Below, in pieces: positions 21,216 to 29,738 of a stretch of 64,000 nt of DNA. Positions within the stretch are counted from its first letter, which is position 1. Every line of letters starts with the position of its first letter. Source of the DNA: CAVYEM01 sp963767635 (GTDB lineage Bacteria; Vulcanimicrobiota; Vulcanimicrobiia; Vulcanimicrobiales; Vulcanimicrobiaceae); contig CAVYEM010000001.1 of the NCBI GenBank assembly GCA_963767635.1, forward strand, positions 992,001 to 1,056,000, written 5' to 3'. The notes under the pieces were generated by a model, which had not been told where the DNA came from, ran no database searches, and saw only the letters and a program-made list of their open reading frames with translations. A program made the translations under genes and the position numbers.

Positions 21216-21629
21216 CACATCTGTAACCCTGGAGCAATTTGTCACCCTGAGCCTGTCGAAGGGTTGTCGAAGGGTCGGAGATGCTTCGACAAGCTCAGCA
21301 TGACAAGTTTCCGTTTCGCTCAGCGCAAGACTTCGTGCTTGTTTCCTTGTCACCCTGAGCTTGTCGAAGGGCTGTCGAAGGGTCGGAGATGCTTCGACAG
21401 GCTCAGCATGACAAGAAGCTCAGCATGACAAGTTTGCGTTTCGCCTCAGCGCAAGCTTCGGGCTTGTGACGTTGTCACCCTGAGCCTGTCGAAGGGCTGT
21501 TCGAAGGGGCGGAGATGCTTCGACAAGCTCAGCATGACAAACGCGGCGATGCTTCGACAAGCTCAGCATGACAAGTTTCCCTTTCGCCTCAGCGCAAGCT
21601 TCGGGCTTGTCGAAGAGTCGAACGCTACA

Positions 21630-23621
21630 TCACGAACACGAAATAGCCGGCCCACTCAAGTTCCCCGTGAGATCGTACTGGCCGTTGATGCCGATCGACG
21701 GTACGTCGCGGCTGAACCACGAGTAGAACACCTCGTCCTGCATCGAATATCCGTTGACGGTCAGAGAATAATTCGTAACCGGATCGCCGACCTCGAGCAG
21801 CGTGCCGTTGCACGCCTTGGATATGGGATTGATCCAGCTTGGAACGTGATTGGTGTAGAACGGGTCGTTCAGCCATTCCGCGACTTCGTGCGACATGGTT
21901 TCCACCGAAGTCGTCGTGACGGACGCCCACGCGGTGGTTGCGATAGAGGCCCCGAAGATCGTCGACATTTGGAGCGCGTAATGATATCCCGCATAGCAGC
22001 AATGCCCGCTCTGTTCTAAGACCTTCGTGCTGTTCGTCGCAAACAGCGTCAGGGAATTCGGGTTAATCGCGAGCTGTTGAATAATCTGTGGTTCGATCGT
22101 TTGCATGAACCAGGCAAACGTGACGTAGCCGGTCTTCTGTCCATTCGCACCTGTGGTGGTGTATCCGTCGGCAGCAGGTACGGTCACCTGGACCGTCGGC
22201 TCCACGACCGGCGGAGCCAAAAGCACGTGGTAGTTTTCGTTCGCCGCATATTTCCAGAACTCGGACCGCATGAGCGCGTCGCCGTACTGCGTAACGCCCG
22301 CAGCATATGACCCGTTCGCGAACAGCGGTGATGCCGGCATGCCGGCTGCGGCGGTAGTCGGATCGAGCGTAGTGCCGTCACTGAACACCAACTCAACCGG
22401 GACGATTTGATCCGACACGATGGTTGAAGCGGGCGACGTCATCGGATTGGACCCGACCATCTTGTACGAATACGTCTTGCCTGCGTACGTGAACGACGAT
22501 TGCCAAAACGGGATCGTAACGGTAGTGCCCGGTGGCGCCGGCGTTGGCGATGCGCTTTGCGTGGGCACAGGCGTTGGTGTTAGCGTTGGCGCCGGCGTTG
22601 GCGATGCGCTTTGCGTGGGCGCCGGCGTTGGTGTTAGCGTGGGCACCGGCGTTGGTGAGGTTAGCGTGGGCACCGGCGTTGGTGATGAGCTCTGCGAAGG
22701 CGCGGCATAACCTGCCGCCGAGTGAAGCTGCGCGATCTGTGATGCGCTGAGTGCCGTGGCATAGAACGCGTGCTGCGCCATGCTTCCGTGCCACTTGTAG
22801 TTCACGCTCGTATCGTATTGGCCCAAATAGTAGGTGGATGCGAACGCAGCGTAGCTGTTTGAAAGCGGCGCGCTGCTGTCGAACTGACCGTCGATATAGT
22901 AACTCGCCGTTGCGGCGACCGCATCGTAGACGAAGACTACGTCGTGCCATTGATTTCGCGACAGCGCCGTTTTCGAGAAAAAATTGCCGTTGAATTGCGA
23001 GAGCAACAAGCCGGCGGCGCTTACAAGCAACCGGTGTCGCCCGCCGGCCCCCCAAATAGTCATGTAGTTGGAACTCGGCATCGCATCCACCCAGGTCTGA
23101 ATCGAGTACGACTTACCGGTGGAAGCGTTGGGATTAGGCAGGCTCACGCCCACGCTTGCAGAGCCGCCGGGAACTGAAATTGCCGTTGAATTCTCATCGA
23201 GCAACGGCCCTGACGCGCCAAACGTAACGGCGCCGACATACGTGCCATTGGTCGCAGTGTTCGAGCTGTCGTAGGCCGTTGGTCCCGTCGAATCGTTCAG
23301 TTCAAAATACTGCGTTGGACTGTCGGCGAGAACGGCGGCAGCATATGCCGAAGACGCCACAGGTGTAGCGCTCGCGCATGGTGTCGGTGCGGGCGTTGGG
23401 CTTCCCGTGGGTGTCGGCGACGGGCTTGGCAACGACGTCGGCGAAGGCGACGGGCACGGCACGGAATCGAATGGCGTGCGGGCGCGTGAACGAACGTCGC
23501 GGTTCTGTGACGGAGCCGCGGTACCGGGGAGCGATGAACCGCCGCCGCAACCACTTAGCATTGCAGCGGCTGCGGCAACGATGAATGCGTTGTTACGACA
23601 AAGCGCAATAGTCGACGGCAT
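21630..23621 (-). CDS. Lipoprotein with LamG domain, Pro/Thr linkers and a metallopeptidase-like C-terminal domain
   Basis: A 663-residue surface protein. Lipobox MLSGC places the lipidated Cys at residue 25. A first PSPSPTSLPSPSPTP linker leads to a LamG/concanavalin-like domain (~95-305: QYFELNDSTGPTAYDSSN, SIQTWVDAM, WHDVVFVYDA, YYIDGQFDSSAP, YLGQYD). A second linker of repeated TPAPT/TPVPT units follows. The C-terminal domain (~370-663) contains ETMSHEVAEWLNDPF at about residue 577, an HExxxW motif seen in secreted peptidase-like proteins of soil bacteria, with QDEVFYSWFSRDVPS near the end. It probably binds a glycan at the surface. Peptidase activity is only suggested. It is transcribed toward the repeat array. 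Confidence 0.75.
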   Translation of the reverse strand: MPSTIALCRNNAFIVAAAAAMLSGCGGGSSLPGTAAPSQNRDVRSRARTPFDSVPCPSPSPTSLPSPSPTPTGSPTPAPTPCASATPVASSAYAAAVLADSPTQYFELNDSTGPTAYDSSNTATNGTYVGAVTFGASGPLLDENSTAISVPGGSASVGVSLPNPNASTGKSYSIQTWVDAMPSSNYMTIWGAGGRHRLLVSAAGLLLSQFNGNFFSKTALSRNQWHDVVFVYDAVAATASYYIDGQFDSSAPLSNSYAAFASTYYLGQYDTSVNYKWHGSMAQHAFYATALSASQIAQLHSAAGYAAPSQSSSPTPVPTLTSPTPVPTLTPTPAPTQSASPTPAPTLTPTPVPTQSASPTPAPPGTTVTIPFWQSSFTYAGKTYSYKMVGSNPMTSPASTIVSDQIVPVELVFSDGTTLDPTTAAAGMPASPLFANGSYAAGVTQYGDALMRSEFWKYAANENYHVLLAPPVVEPTVQVTVPAADGYTTTGANGQKTGYVTFAWFMQTIEPQIIQQLAINPNSLTLFATNSTKVLEQSGHCCYAGYHYALQMSTIFGASIATTAWASVTTTSVETMSHEVAEWLNDPFYTNHVPSWINPISKACNGTLLEVGDPVTNYSLTVNGYSMQDEVFYSWFSRDVPSIGINGQYDLTGNLSGPAISCS

Positions 23622-23688
23622 CTTTATGTCCCGGCGTAGATTATAGGTTGGCGGCGACTGTTCGCATAACAGACGTTCTGCTCATCGG

Positions 23689-23706
23689 TTAGGGCTAGAG
23701 TCCTAA
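23689..23706. promoter_or_regulatory. Palindrome TTAGG-N8-CCTAA upstream of the LamG gene
   Basis: A perfect 5-8-5 palindrome about 68 bp upstream of the LamG lipoprotein start, between it and the VanZ gene. Its geometry matches the ATCCC-N8-GGGAT sites and the CGTAGG-N8-CCTACG site at 58621, so it may be an operator for a related dimeric regulator. Confidence 0.4.
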
Positions 23707-23734
23707 AGCGCGCCGCAGCGTTCGTTCCGCGTTT

Positions 23735-24148
23735 TTACGAGCGCTTGCTCGTTGCGTGGCGTTGTACTCGTGCGCGAATCTTTAGGCCCAGCGCGAAAAG
23801 CGCAGCACCAATTCCGCCTCCGACAGCGCCGCACGCCGTATCGATCAGATTCCAGCGAAGGCCTTCATCCGAACCCCCGAGATATTGCGCGACTTCTATG
23901 CATGCGCTGAGCGCCGCAATCAATATCGCCGCGTTGAGAATGCGAAAGCGCCCTATGGGCAGGGGTGCAATCACAAAACCGGCTATAGCGAACGCCACAA
24001 TGCTGTAGAGTTTGCGGATGATCACGTAGTGCGGCAAAGTTCGCGGGGTCGTAATGCCATGTACGTCCGACCTCAACGCGACGACGAACACGGCCGCCAG
24101 AACTATGACTGCCGTCACTAATTCGCGGCGATAACGGTATGGTTTCAA
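23735..24148 (-). CDS. VanZ-like membrane protein
   Basis: A 137-residue protein with four hydrophobic helices and the VanZ pattern: KLYSIVAFAIAGFVIAPL, then SACIEVAQYLGG in helix three, and DEGLRWNLIDTACGAVGGGIGA. VanZ-like proteins are small membrane proteins of mostly unknown role, named after a teicoplanin-resistance accessory factor. No resistance operon surrounds it. It lies 10 bp downstream of the stand-alone sensor-like gene, and the two may be co-transcribed. Confidence 0.75.
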   Translation of the reverse strand: MKPYRYRRELVTAVIVLAAVFVVALRSDVHGITTPRTLPHYVIIRKLYSIVAFAIAGFVIAPLPIGRFRILNAAILIAALSACIEVAQYLGGSDEGLRWNLIDTACGAVGGGIGAALFALGLKIRARVQRHATSKRS

Positions 24149-24158
24149 GCGCTATGGA

Positions 24159-24440
24159 TTAACGCGATGCGGTGGACGGATCGGTTTTACGAACGCGCAC
24201 CTCTTCGAAGGTGAGCAGCCGTATGCGACCAACAGGACCGGACATAGGCTGTACATGGAGTGAAAGGCGCTTCGAAATTATGGCACTGCCTCCCTCCGGC
24301 GGTATTGCTCTTACAACCGTTTCGATGTGCGGAGCGAGGCGCGAACCTTCCATCACGCCCGCGAAAATCAAATCTCGCGTCACCACACTTCCCACTACTT
24401 CATAATGCTCGTCAATCATGACGAGAAAACGCCGCGTCAT
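24159..24440 (-). CDS. Stand-alone sensor-like domain protein (family shared with local LuxR regulators)
   Basis: A protein of about 93 residues from ATG 24440; an alternative start at 24461 adds seven. Its pattern is RRFLVMIDEHYEVV, then VVRAIPPEGGSAIISKRLSLHVQPM, then GRIRLLTFEEVRVR. It aligns by eye with the N-terminal domains of the LuxR regulators at 24797, 25635 and 56696 and with the single-domain genes at 36214 and 57326. All have a hydrophobic strand ending in Asp, a helical middle, then a strand containing R and a closing hydrophobic strand. It has no DNA-binding part. It may act as a partner or competitor of the full-length regulators. Faint relation to PAS domains is possible. Confidence 0.5.
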   Translation of the reverse strand: MTRRFLVMIDEHYEVVGSVVTRDLIFAGVMEGSRLAPHIETVVRAIPPEGGSAIISKRLSLHVQPMSGPVGRIRLLTFEEVRVRKTDPSTASR

Positions 24441-24796
24441 ACGGCGTCCGCTTTTTTCCATTTTTCACATCCCGCTCTCACGGTAATGGGTCCAAGCGTG
24501 TTTGGCAATATGGTGGAACCGGCTCGCTCCGGGGATTGTCTCGTCGAGCAATCGTCTGCCGCACCCCTCCCATAAAGGCTAGGTGAAGCTTCGAGCACTA
24601 GCGTCAGTCGGCTGCGTCGCTAGGCACAAATGCCCTGCCCTACGCGCGCACGCGCCCGGTATTTCCGTGAGTCTCTGTGGAAAGCAGAAGAGAACGTAGA
24701 ACGAAGTGGAGTTTTTGAACGATAGAACCACGCCGCATCCGTAACACAGGCAGCGTCTGTCCGCTTTGGGCAGTTACGGCCTTTTCGTAGTCCATC
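24441..24796. other. Non-coding divergent spacer upstream of LuxR gene
   Basis: About 355 bp between the minus-strand sensor gene and the plus-strand LuxR gene. No convincing gene, tRNA or long repeat is seen. Divergent promoters must lie here, but I see no clear -35/-10 pair. Confidence 0.5.
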
Positions 24797-25396
24797 ATGT
24801 CGTCTTCGAAAGCTTCAGTCGGAGCAACGGAGCGAGGCGAAGCTGAATTCAGTGTCGTTCGCCGCCGGGCATCGCCGCGAATCGTCCTTCTGGATGAATC
24901 TTTTGCAATCGCGTTCGCCGAATGGGATGCCGTCGCAGACCTTGTCGGCATACCTAGTGACGAGCTCGAACGCCACAAACGACTGCCTGAAAGCATAGAA
25001 CGTGCCGTTAGTGCCCTGACGGCAACCTGGCCTTCTTCTGGAGAGGTGCCTGAACTCGTTGCGCTGATAAGCGATAAAACGGCGCTGCGAATCAGCCGGC
25101 TTTCCGGGTCTCAAGGACGTTTTATTGCACTGCAGCTTGAGGAGGCATATCGCCATGAGGATTTCTCGCGCTCGATCGAGCGATATCGGCTCACGCGACG
25201 AGAGCTGGACGTCATAACCCTCTTGCTGCAAGGCCTCGGTGCCGACGAGATCGCGCAAAAGCTCTGCATTTCCGGCACGACAGTAACCGACTACGTGAAG
25301 AAGCTGCTCAGGAAAACGCGTGCGAAGAATCGTGCCGATATGCTAGCCAAACTATTGGGCTGGACGACTTCGAAAACCGACGCCACACAGTCGTAG
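24797..25396 (+). CDS. LuxR-family regulator with short N-terminal sensor domain
   Basis: A 199-residue protein. The N-terminal ~115 residues are the local sensor-like domain (SPRIVLLDESFAIAFAEWDAV ... LPESIERAVSALTATW ... LRISRLSGSQGRFIALQLEEA). The C-terminus is a NarL/LuxR helix-turn-helix (YRLTRRELDVITLLLQGLGADEIAQKLCISGTTVTDYVKKLLRKTRAKNRADML). The receiver-domain Asp pocket is absent, so phosphorylation is unlikely. It lies beside a second member and upstream of the exopolysaccharide genes, making it a candidate regulator of them. Confidence 0.88.
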   Translation: MSSSKASVGATERGEAEFSVVRRRASPRIVLLDESFAIAFAEWDAVADLVGIPSDELERHKRLPESIERAVSALTATWPSSGEVPELVALISDKTALRISRLSGSQGRFIALQLEEAYRHEDFSRSIERYRLTRRELDVITLLLQGLGADEIAQKLCISGTTVTDYVKKLLRKTRAKNRADMLAKLLGWTTSKTDATQS

Positions 25397-25634
25397 GCCT
25401 AAAGAACTACTGCAGGCGCCGAGTCCAAGAACTAATGCGCGCCCATTCCAATAGCGCTATGGCGCTGCGGTAACTGCCGCGTCGTAAGTGTTTCGGACGA
25501 CGGGGCATTGCAAACGTCATTTACCCCCTAAACACGGTAGAGCGCTCTCCAAGCCTTCATGCTATGTTAGCAGCGTGCATCGGTAGATACCATCCTTGCA
25601 CCTATTCAGGACGCACTACAGTAAGGATCAGTAT

Positions 25635-26228
25635 ATGCTCTGCTCATTGCCACGCTCCGCTTCCCAGCCGGATCAAGCTTTTACGAGCCTGCTAAATCAG
25701 CGTTCTCGGCCTCACGTGCTAGTTTTTGACGAAGATGCAAATATCGCATTTGCCGACGCTGATGCTTTAGCGCTCTTTCAAGAACATTTCTGCTCCGTGG
25801 AGCACGAGGTGGTCGAAATGATTCGCAGCCGCGCGCGGAGCGACGCGGCCTCGGAGCAATTCTTCGGTCCCATCGCGGGGCGCATTCTGCGGATCGTGCC
25901 GCTCAAAGGGCCGCAGGCCACGCGTTTCTACGCGGCCTTTTTGGAGAACGAGGCACGCCGTGAAGACCTGAGGGATGCAGTGGCGCGGTTTTCCTTTACG
26001 CCGCGCGAAGTAGAGGTGTTGAACTGCATACTGAACGGCATGAGCGCCGCCGAAATCGCTGAAGATCTGTGCATCGCACAAGTGACCGTTTTCGATCATT
26101 TCAAGCACATCAGCCATAAGACGAAGGCACGCAACCGTGCCGACATGCTTGCAAAGATTTTTAATTGGCAGCCCAGCATCAAGAGCAAGGCTTTCGATGA
26201 ATATGGCCTTGAGCGCAGGCCCGTATGA
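25635..26228 (+). CDS. LuxR-family regulator with short N-terminal sensor domain, second copy
   Basis: About 197 residues from ATG 25635, chosen because TAAGGA lies just upstream. The sensor part reads RPHVLVFDEDANIAFADADALALF ... ILRIVPLKGPQATRFYAAFLENE. The HTH reads FSFTPREVEVLNCILNGMSAAEIAEDLCIAQVTVFDHFKHISHKTKARNRADMLAKIF, close to the preceding paralog. Its stop overlaps the glycosyltransferase start (ATGA), so it is probably co-transcribed with an exopolysaccharide gene. That makes it the best positional candidate for an exopolysaccharide regulator. Confidence 0.88.
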   Translation: MLCSLPRSASQPDQAFTSLLNQRSRPHVLVFDEDANIAFADADALALFQEHFCSVEHEVVEMIRSRARSDAASEQFFGPIAGRILRIVPLKGPQATRFYAAFLENEARREDLRDAVARFSFTPREVEVLNCILNGMSAAEIAEDLCIAQVTVFDHFKHISHKTKARNRADMLAKIFNWQPSIKSKAFDEYGLERRPV

Positions 26229-27436
26229 GAGTCGCGTTCATCAATCACCACGGAGCGGTACCGGGTGGCTCGGAGCGAAGCCTCGAGGTCTACCTGCGTC
26301 GCGTACCCCCGGGCATTGAGCCCTTTGTCGTGTTGTTTGAGGACGGGGTGTATGCCGATCAGTTGCGGGCTTTGAATATCCCGGTGCACGTCGTTCCGGC
26401 ATCGCGGCGGCTGATGTCTGCAACGCGCGCAGAGTTGCACATCGGCGACGCCTTCGACGGAACGCGGCAGGTGCTTCTCGTGCGCAAATTGTTGAAGTCG
26501 CTCCATATCGACGTCGCGGTAACCAACAGCATGAAAGCGCACGTCATTGGCGCCCTGGCTGCTTGGTCGTGCAACATCCGCGTCGTCTCTTGGTGGCACG
26601 ATCTCCCGGAAGGACTATCACTGTCGCTGCTTCGAGGCATTAGCCGGTTATGCTCGGCGGAGCGGGTCGGCTGCTCGAGAGCAGTCGTACGATGCTTCGC
26701 TCTGCCGCGCACGACGACGCTCGTCCCGGCGCTCGATCTTCGACGCTTTGCACAAGCTCCGAGCCGGGAGCACGCTAGAGCGTTGCTCGGCCTTCCGCAA
26801 GACAAGCTGATTTTCTCGATTGTGGGCCGCATAGCCAGATGGAAAGGCCAAGACCGGTTTTTGCGCGCCGCGGCCCGCGTGTGCGCCGGCACGTCGAACG
26901 TGCATTTTGCAATCGTCGGTTCTGCGACATTTTCGCAAGATGGCGAGTTTACACCGGAACTGGTAGAACTAGCCGGTAAGCTCGGCATTACGAATCGCGT
27001 TTCGTTCATACCGTGGCTTGACGATCCCAGGATTGCCTATGCTGCCAGCGATCTGATTTGCAACGCGTCCTCCGCCGAACCATTTGGACGCACCTCCGCA
27101 GAAGCGGCCGCATGCGGCGTTCCGGCATTATGCTTCGACGATGGCGGCGCAAGTGAAGCAGTCTTATCGCAGGTGACAGGGACGGTCGTCCCCGCCGGCA
27201 ACATAGAAGCGTTTGCAGCGGCGATGATAGCTTACGCGAGCGATGCCGCCGCGTTGCGGCGCGCCGGCGCTGCAGCGCGCGTCTACGTCGAGCGGCACGA
27301 TGCCGATCGCTTGGCAACGACATTTTTTGAAGTCGTTCGGCGTGCGAGCCGCATGCCTCATGCAGCACCGCCGCTAACCGCTCCCCCCGCTGCGCGAGTG
27401 GCGGAGGCATCTACAACCGTATCGGTAAAGGCGTAG
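26225..27436 (+). CDS. Family 4 (GT-B) glycosyltransferase
   Basis: A 403-residue retaining GT-B enzyme. N-terminal MRVAFINHHGAVPGGSERSL is the acceptor-domain loop. The C-terminal nucleotide-sugar domain has FSIVGRIARWKGQDRFLRAA and the E-x7-E region SAEPFGRTSAEAAACGVPAL. The sugar is not predictable. It is translationally coupled to the LuxR gene by a 4-bp overlap. The C-terminal ~30 residues are Pro/Ala-rich and probably disordered. Confidence 0.88.
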   Translation: MRVAFINHHGAVPGGSERSLEVYLRRVPPGIEPFVVLFEDGVYADQLRALNIPVHVVPASRRLMSATRAELHIGDAFDGTRQVLLVRKLLKSLHIDVAVTNSMKAHVIGALAAWSCNIRVVSWWHDLPEGLSLSLLRGISRLCSAERVGCSRAVVRCFALPRTTTLVPALDLRRFAQAPSREHARALLGLPQDKLIFSIVGRIARWKGQDRFLRAAARVCAGTSNVHFAIVGSATFSQDGEFTPELVELAGKLGITNRVSFIPWLDDPRIAYAASDLICNASSAEPFGRTSAEAAACGVPALCFDDGGASEAVLSQVTGTVVPAGNIEAFAAAMIAYASDAAALRRAGAAARVYVERHDADRLATTFFEVVRRASRMPHAAPPLTAPPAARVAEASTTVSVKA

Positions 27437-27503
27437 AGGCCCTCCCCCAGTTTGCCCTTAGTGAATGACCAAGGCATTCCACGCGGGCACCCTCGTTCAA
27501 TGT

Positions 27504-27821
27504 TTACGCCGCGCTGAACCTCTTCAGCGGTTTAAGCTTCGCTATGGCTTTAGCGTTAGGGCTGTTAACGGCATCCCATAGTTCGAGTTGACTCTGCAAG
27601 CGAAGCCATAACTCCGCGCTCGTGCTGAGCACTCGGCCGAGGCGCAGGGCCGTGTCCGGCGTGATGCCGCGCCGACCGTTGAGGATTTCATTAAGGCGGC
27701 GACGTGTGACGCCAAGGGCATCGGCAAACTGCTGCTGCGTGAAAGAGTTTTCGTCTATGATATCTCGCAGGTGCTCGCCAGGCGTTAGTGGGCGACGGTG
27801 CGGAAGTTCGTCAAACGTCAT
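27504..27821 (-). CDS. higA: HigA-type antitoxin
   Basis: A 105-residue protein from ATG 27821. It has the HigA/VapI XRE helix-turn-helix: PLTPGEHLRDIIDENSFTQQQFADALGVTRRRLNEILNGRRGITPDTALRLGRVLSTSAELWLRLQ. HigA neutralises the HigB ribonuclease and represses the pair's promoter. The toxin gene is two bases upstream, the usual toxin-first order of higBA loci. Confidence 0.9.
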   Translation of the reverse strand: MTFDELPHRRPLTPGEHLRDIIDENSFTQQQFADALGVTRRRLNEILNGRRGITPDTALRLGRVLSTSAELWLRLQSQLELWDAVNSPNAKAIAKLKPLKRFSAA

Positions 27822-27823
27822 TG

Positions 27824-28129
27824 CTATTCGTCCTCGTCGTGAAATTCGCCGCAACGAATCCGCATCGCGCGTCCCCGTTCCCACTCAAATCGAACTCGAT
27901 AACCACCCTCGATCCGAAATTGGTAAACGCCCCGCAAATTCCCATGCAGCATCTTAAAGCCACCTTTGTGAGCGAGATCACCAGGCAGAACAGCCAACAC
28001 AACTCGCTCTAAGGCCATTCGAGCTTTTCTGTGTAGGTTCTGTGGGAGCATTCGGCGCGTGGCCTTCGTCGTTTCACCGTTCCATATCAACCAGGCTTCC
28101 TCGTGTGCAAACCGCTCCCTCACATCCAT
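27824..28129 (-). CDS. higB: HigB-like toxin (RelE superfamily)
   Basis: A 101-residue protein resembling HigB/killer toxins: NLHRKARMALERVVLAVLPGDLAHKGGFKMLHGNLRGVYQFRIEGGYRVRFEWERGRAMRIRCGEFHDED. The YQFRIEGGYRVRF strand pair is the characteristic core, where ribosome-dependent mRNA interferases have their basic catalytic residues. The final GEFHDED replaces the common VDYH ending. It sits between two exopolysaccharide transcription units. Confidence 0.85.
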   Translation of the reverse strand: MDVRERFAHEEAWLIWNGETTKATRRMLPQNLHRKARMALERVVLAVLPGDLAHKGGFKMLHGNLRGVYQFRIEGGYRVRFEWERGRAMRIRCGEFHDEDE

Positions 28130-28350
28130 TTATACCATGTAACGGTACTAGTTACAACACCGACCTGCAAGTTATGCATGCAAGCATTTGCCTATTAGTA
28201 ACCGATGGCGCGAAGGGCCACATGCAACGCATGAAAATTATAGGGGCGGAGGCCGGGGGCCCGGCGGGTTTGCCGTGAACCGGGGAGGCAAAGCAGCCGT
28301 GCGTTAGCGCTGATGTCGCGTGCGCGATCCGGCCGTGGTTTGCGGGGCGG
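28130..28350. other. Spacer with GC-rich hairpin at end of exopolysaccharide operon
   Basis: About 220 bp downstream of the polymerase gene and upstream of higB. A GCCGGG/CCCGGC hairpin (about 28252-28265) without a clear T-run may end the minus-strand operon. Otherwise nothing recognisable is seen. Confidence 0.35.
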
Positions 28351-29724
28351 TTACGCGGGCGAGCCGGCGTAACCCGACAGCTTTGTCTTGACGGAGTCTG
28401 CCGCAACCGCCACACTTCGGCGGGACAGCCCGATGCCGACCGCTATCCAGAACAACGCTCCCTGCAGATTACCGTGGGAGTCTAACGAAAAGTCAAGCAC
28501 GATCAGCATTGCCTGAAGCGCGAGAACGGCGGCCATGACGTCGCGCTCGGCGTGATCGCCGGATTGTTTGGCTCTCCACCACATCCCAAGGACGAAGACA
28601 AACGCCAACAGCAGCGTAGCGACATATCCGATGAAACCGGCGAATCCCATTTCAGCGAAACGCGCCTGGAAACCCCCGTCGATGGAATAGACCTTCTCCG
28701 TGAAGCTCGTCAGCTGCGACGCGCTTCCCGCTATGCCCAGGCCCTCGCCCGTTGGGTTGGCCACAGATTCCGCCAACAACTCCGCCGTCGTTTCCTTACG
28801 CGCGTTTACCGACGTATCGGTGCCCAAATGTGAAAACGTTTGGAAGCGCAGCGCGATGCTGTTTGTACCGGCCTGCGTGGTCAGCCAAGGAGATATGCAT
28901 ACGAAGAACGTCGTTACGATAAGGCCGAAAAAAACCAATCGTGATGCCGTACGCCACGGCTTCCAGCTAAAGAGCAAATACACGACGATCGCAATGACGA
29001 GCGCGATCCACGCGGAGCGCACGAGCGTTAAAGAAAGGGCAATAACGCACACGAAAATGCCAATGAGCGGCCAGATGCGCCGGTCTTTCAACCGATATAG
29101 GTTGACCGCTATCGCGGCTGCCAGGAAGGTTGCGCATGGTGTCGGTGAATTGAGGACGCTAAAGACGTGTATTTCGAAGGGGCGAGCCAAACCGTTCGTG
29201 ATCATGCCACTGTCTCGAGCAACGTGCTGCAACCAATAGACGTCCCATGGCGGCGGTGCCAGGAATTGATATATGCCGTAGATACCGACTGCAGCGCCGA
29301 TGACTAGCATGACCGAAGCAAATCGATCGAACACGCTGACCGATGATTCGTCCCGGACGGAAAGCCAAAGAGTCAGAAATACAGGCGCGACGAACTGGAG
29401 AAAGTCGTAAAATGCGGGCTGTGCATTCCCTAAAAGCCATGCAACCGTGCCTGCATATACGAAGCTGCCAATCCAGGTCCAGGCTAGGAACTGCATCCGG
29501 CGCGGCACCACCCCGTACCCCCGAAACGTGACCGCGACGGCAAGGAAAAGAGCACCCGCGAGCGGCACGAGGACCAGCAATTGAGATGCATGGTAGGCGC
29601 TGTGCCAATCGACGAGCCGCCGGATTCCTGAATCAAAGACCCAAAAGAATAGTACGCCGACGCAATACCACCATACGATACGGCTCACCGTACTGCGCTC
29701 ACCGAGCGCGGCTGCAGCCTGCAT
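28351..29724 (-). CDS. Exopolysaccharide polymerase / O-antigen ligase-like protein (Wzy-type)
   Basis: A 457-residue polytopic protein with about eleven hydrophobic helices and one larger periplasmic loop (about 28700-28900). The Wzy_C/O-antigen-ligase signature region is visible: SLTLVRSAWIALVIAIVVYLLF, followed by a loop with NPTGEGLGIAGSASQ. Such proteins polymerise repeat units or attach glycan outside the inner membrane. It closes the minus-strand operon after Wzz and the CpsD-like protein, so polymerase is the likelier role. Confidence 0.8.
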   Translation of the reverse strand: MQAAAALGERSTVSRIVWWYCVGVLFFWVFDSGIRRLVDWHSAYHASQLLVLVPLAGALFLAVAVTFRGYGVVPRRMQFLAWTWIGSFVYAGTVAWLLGNAQPAFYDFLQFVAPVFLTLWLSVRDESSVSVFDRFASVMLVIGAAVGIYGIYQFLAPPPWDVYWLQHVARDSGMITNGLARPFEIHVFSVLNSPTPCATFLAAAIAVNLYRLKDRRIWPLIGIFVCVIALSLTLVRSAWIALVIAIVVYLLFSWKPWRTASRLVFFGLIVTTFFVCISPWLTTQAGTNSIALRFQTFSHLGTDTSVNARKETTAELLAESVANPTGEGLGIAGSASQLTSFTEKVYSIDGGFQARFAEMGFAGFIGYVATLLLAFVFVLGMWWRAKQSGDHAERDVMAAVLALQAMLIVLDFSLDSHGNLQGALFWIAVGIGLSRRSVAVAADSVKTKLSGYAGSPA

Positions 29725-29738
29725 TGGCTTGGCGACGC

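Larger units (their letters stand above)
20935..21625. repeat. Dispersed palindrome array 2
   Basis: This 690-bp non-coding array between rpoB and the LamG gene is built of the same palindrome as array 1 (TGTCACCCTGAGCCTGTCGAAGGG and GCTTCGACAAGCTCAGCATGACA). It is interspersed with three copies of a GGGCGGCGC hairpin described separately. Several copies carry a doubled tail (GAAGGGTTGTCGAAGGGTC), suggesting slippage or recombination between units. No gene is visible. Confidence 0.85.

Noticed and set aside
22420..22710. Plus-strand Gly/Val repeat frame over the LamG gene
   Set aside because: Same cause: antisense of the TPAPT/TPVPT linker.
28245..28320. Possible cyclic-di-GMP riboswitch (GGCAAAC / GGCAAAGC elements) near the end of the polymerase gene
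   Set aside because: The conserved order of GEMM elements is absent, and the position is 3' of the operon rather than in a leader.
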